This document shows, piece by piece, positions 4,911 through 5,274 of a stretch of 5,274 nt of DNA. Each line of letters starts with the position of its first letter. Positions within the stretch are counted from its first letter, which is position 1. The DNA is from Candidatus Bathyarchaeota archaeon (GTDB lineage Archaea; Thermoproteota; Bathyarchaeia; Bathyarchaeales; Bathyarchaeaceae). The translations under genes were made by a program, and so were the position numbers. The stretch is from NCBI GenBank assembly GCA_026967815.1, contig JAPUUO010000102.1, forward strand, positions 1-5,274, read 5' to 3'. The notes beneath the pieces are model-generated. The model made no database searches. It was given only the letters and a program-made list of their open reading frames with translations, and was not told the DNA's origin.

Positions 4911-4927
4911 GCGCGCTGGCGCGCGCG
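4911..4927. repeat. Double alternating tract GCGCGC-TG-GCGCGCGCG
   Basis: Two GC-alternating runs are split by TG in the gap between the regulator stop and the zinc-ribbon gene. The arms are self-complementary, so it can be drawn as a very short-looped hairpin, but no T-tract follows on either strand. It is the longest member of the intergenic GCGCGC set. Confidence 0.6.
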
Positions 4928-4953
4928 TCTTGCCAAGCACATCTTAGGCATAT

Positions 4954-4967
4954 TTTTACTGGTAAAA
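4954..4967. repeat. Inverted repeat TTTTAC-TG-GTAAAA
   Basis: Six-base perfect arms with a two-base centre lie about 30 bases past the stop of the minus-strand zinc-ribbon gene. It could be a binding site or part of a termination region between two converging genes. Evidence is symmetry only. Confidence 0.4.
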
Positions 4968-4996
4968 TCGTGCGTAAATCCCACCCCCAGGCATAA

Positions 4997-5143
4997 TCAG
5001 ATAGTTTCGATCCATCTCTTTTGTATCCCACACCTCTTGCAATATTTGGTGAAGTCTTTTACGTTAGAACCGCTCAGGTAGGTGACTCTGGGCTTACTCC
5101 AATCGTGAAATCCAAGTTTACACAATAATCTCGTCCAATCCAT
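4997..5143 (-). CDS. Small zinc-ribbon-like protein (48 residues)
   Basis: The frame begins ATG-GAT-TGG-ACG and encodes 48 residues. C8-K-L-G-F-H12-D-W14 is followed about 23 residues later by C37-K-R-C40-G, then I-Q-K-R-W and the end. This C-x-L-G-x-H-x-W plus C-x2-C-G layout matches small zinc-ribbon proteins of the DUF1660 kind, often phage-linked or of unknown function; the two cysteine pairs (with a His) could hold one metal ion. The start is fixed by an in-frame TAG four codons upstream. A well-placed TATA box at 5177-5186 and an AGGGG seven bases before the ATG support expression. It converges with the regulator gene. It is too short for many gene callers. Confidence 0.65.
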   Translation of the reverse strand: MDWTRLLCKLGFHDWSKPRVTYLSGSNVKDFTKYCKRCGIQKRWIETI

Positions 5144-5176
5144 GGACTGCCCCTACTCTTTCTAGGCATTCAATAC

Positions 5177-5186
5177 AATATAAAAA
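5177..5186 (-). promoter_or_regulatory. TATA box of the zinc-ribbon gene
   Basis: On the minus strand this reads TTTTTATATT, centred about 38 bases before the ATG at 5143, leaving a leader of roughly 12 bases. GGGGAACCCC (5190-5199), a symmetric element, lies just upstream at the position of a TFB-recognition or regulator site. Confidence 0.55.
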
Positions 5187-5239
5187 CAAGGGGAACCCCA
5201 GACAATTCACTTCTATCTCGAAACGACAGCCACAGCGAT

Positions 5240-5274
5240 GCGCGCACACTAAGCTTTTGCATATGCATGCATGC
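5240..5274. repeat. GCGCGC tract and ATGCATGC run at the right edge
   Basis: GCGCGC occurs at 5240-5245 and TGCATATGCATGCATGC at 5258-5274, the latter cut by the window edge. A related TGCATGCATG occurs at 932-941 in the gap before the GYD gene. The 131 bases right of the zinc-ribbon start hold its promoter and these runs; I see no gene there. Confidence 0.5.

Noticed and set aside
4884..5081. 65-residue plus-strand frame starting right after the regulator stop
   Set aside because: It spans the GCGCGC tract and an inverted repeat and is antisense to the better-supported zinc-ribbon gene; its sequence is unlike any family I know.
5170..5268. 32-residue minus-strand frame at the right edge
   Set aside because: It contains the TATA box of the zinc-ribbon gene and has no recognisable features.
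1..5274. CRISPR array, tRNA, rRNA or insertion sequence
   Set aside because: No regularly spaced repeats, no cloverleaf-like sequence and no transposase motif were seen on either strand.

Overview
The window reads as a piece of an anaerobic archaeal genome of moderate G+C. The evidence is TTTATATA-type TATA boxes 25-60 bases ahead of starts, Shine-Dalgarno sites of the GGTGA/GGAG type, frequent TTG starts, T-tract terminators, and iron-sulfur redox proteins of kinds common in uncultivated and methanogen-related archaea. A Bathyarchaeia-like lineage would fit, but no marker gene is present and this placement is inference.

Layout, left to right. (1) Bases 1-156 are a near-perfect second copy (5 mismatches) of the promoter and first 33 codons of the regulator gene at 4098-4883. 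The copy is cut off after a complete coiled-coil segment, ends at its own stop codon, and runs straight into a class I SAM-dependent methyltransferase (227-712, probably really beginning near 176). (2) A GYD-family small protein follows (967-1227, with a corrected TTG start). (3) A stand-alone flavodoxin-like protein (1367-1915) converges on (4) a minus-strand two-gene operon: a multi-cluster Fe-S protein (3968-3126), then, 2 bases later, a ferredoxin fused to a metallo-beta-lactamase (MBL) domain (3123-1981). (5) A divergent promoter region (3969-4109) holds two TATA boxes and a perfect 8+8 palindrome. (6) Next is a winged-helix regulator with an N-terminal coiled coil (4098/4110-4883). (7) A 48-residue zinc-ribbon-like protein lies on the minus strand (5143-4997) with its own TATA box.

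The likely working unit is the regulator plus the divergent Fe-S/Fd-MBL operon, with the flavodoxin as a possible electron partner. The regulator's promoter and dimerisation segment have been copied in front of the methyltransferase. This puts the methyltransferase under the same promoter sequence and makes a 35-39 residue coiled-coil peptide that could pair with the full regulator. Alternating GCGCGC tracts (6-9 bases) occur in five of the six intergenic gaps, the sixth holds an interrupted variant, and none occurs inside an accepted gene.
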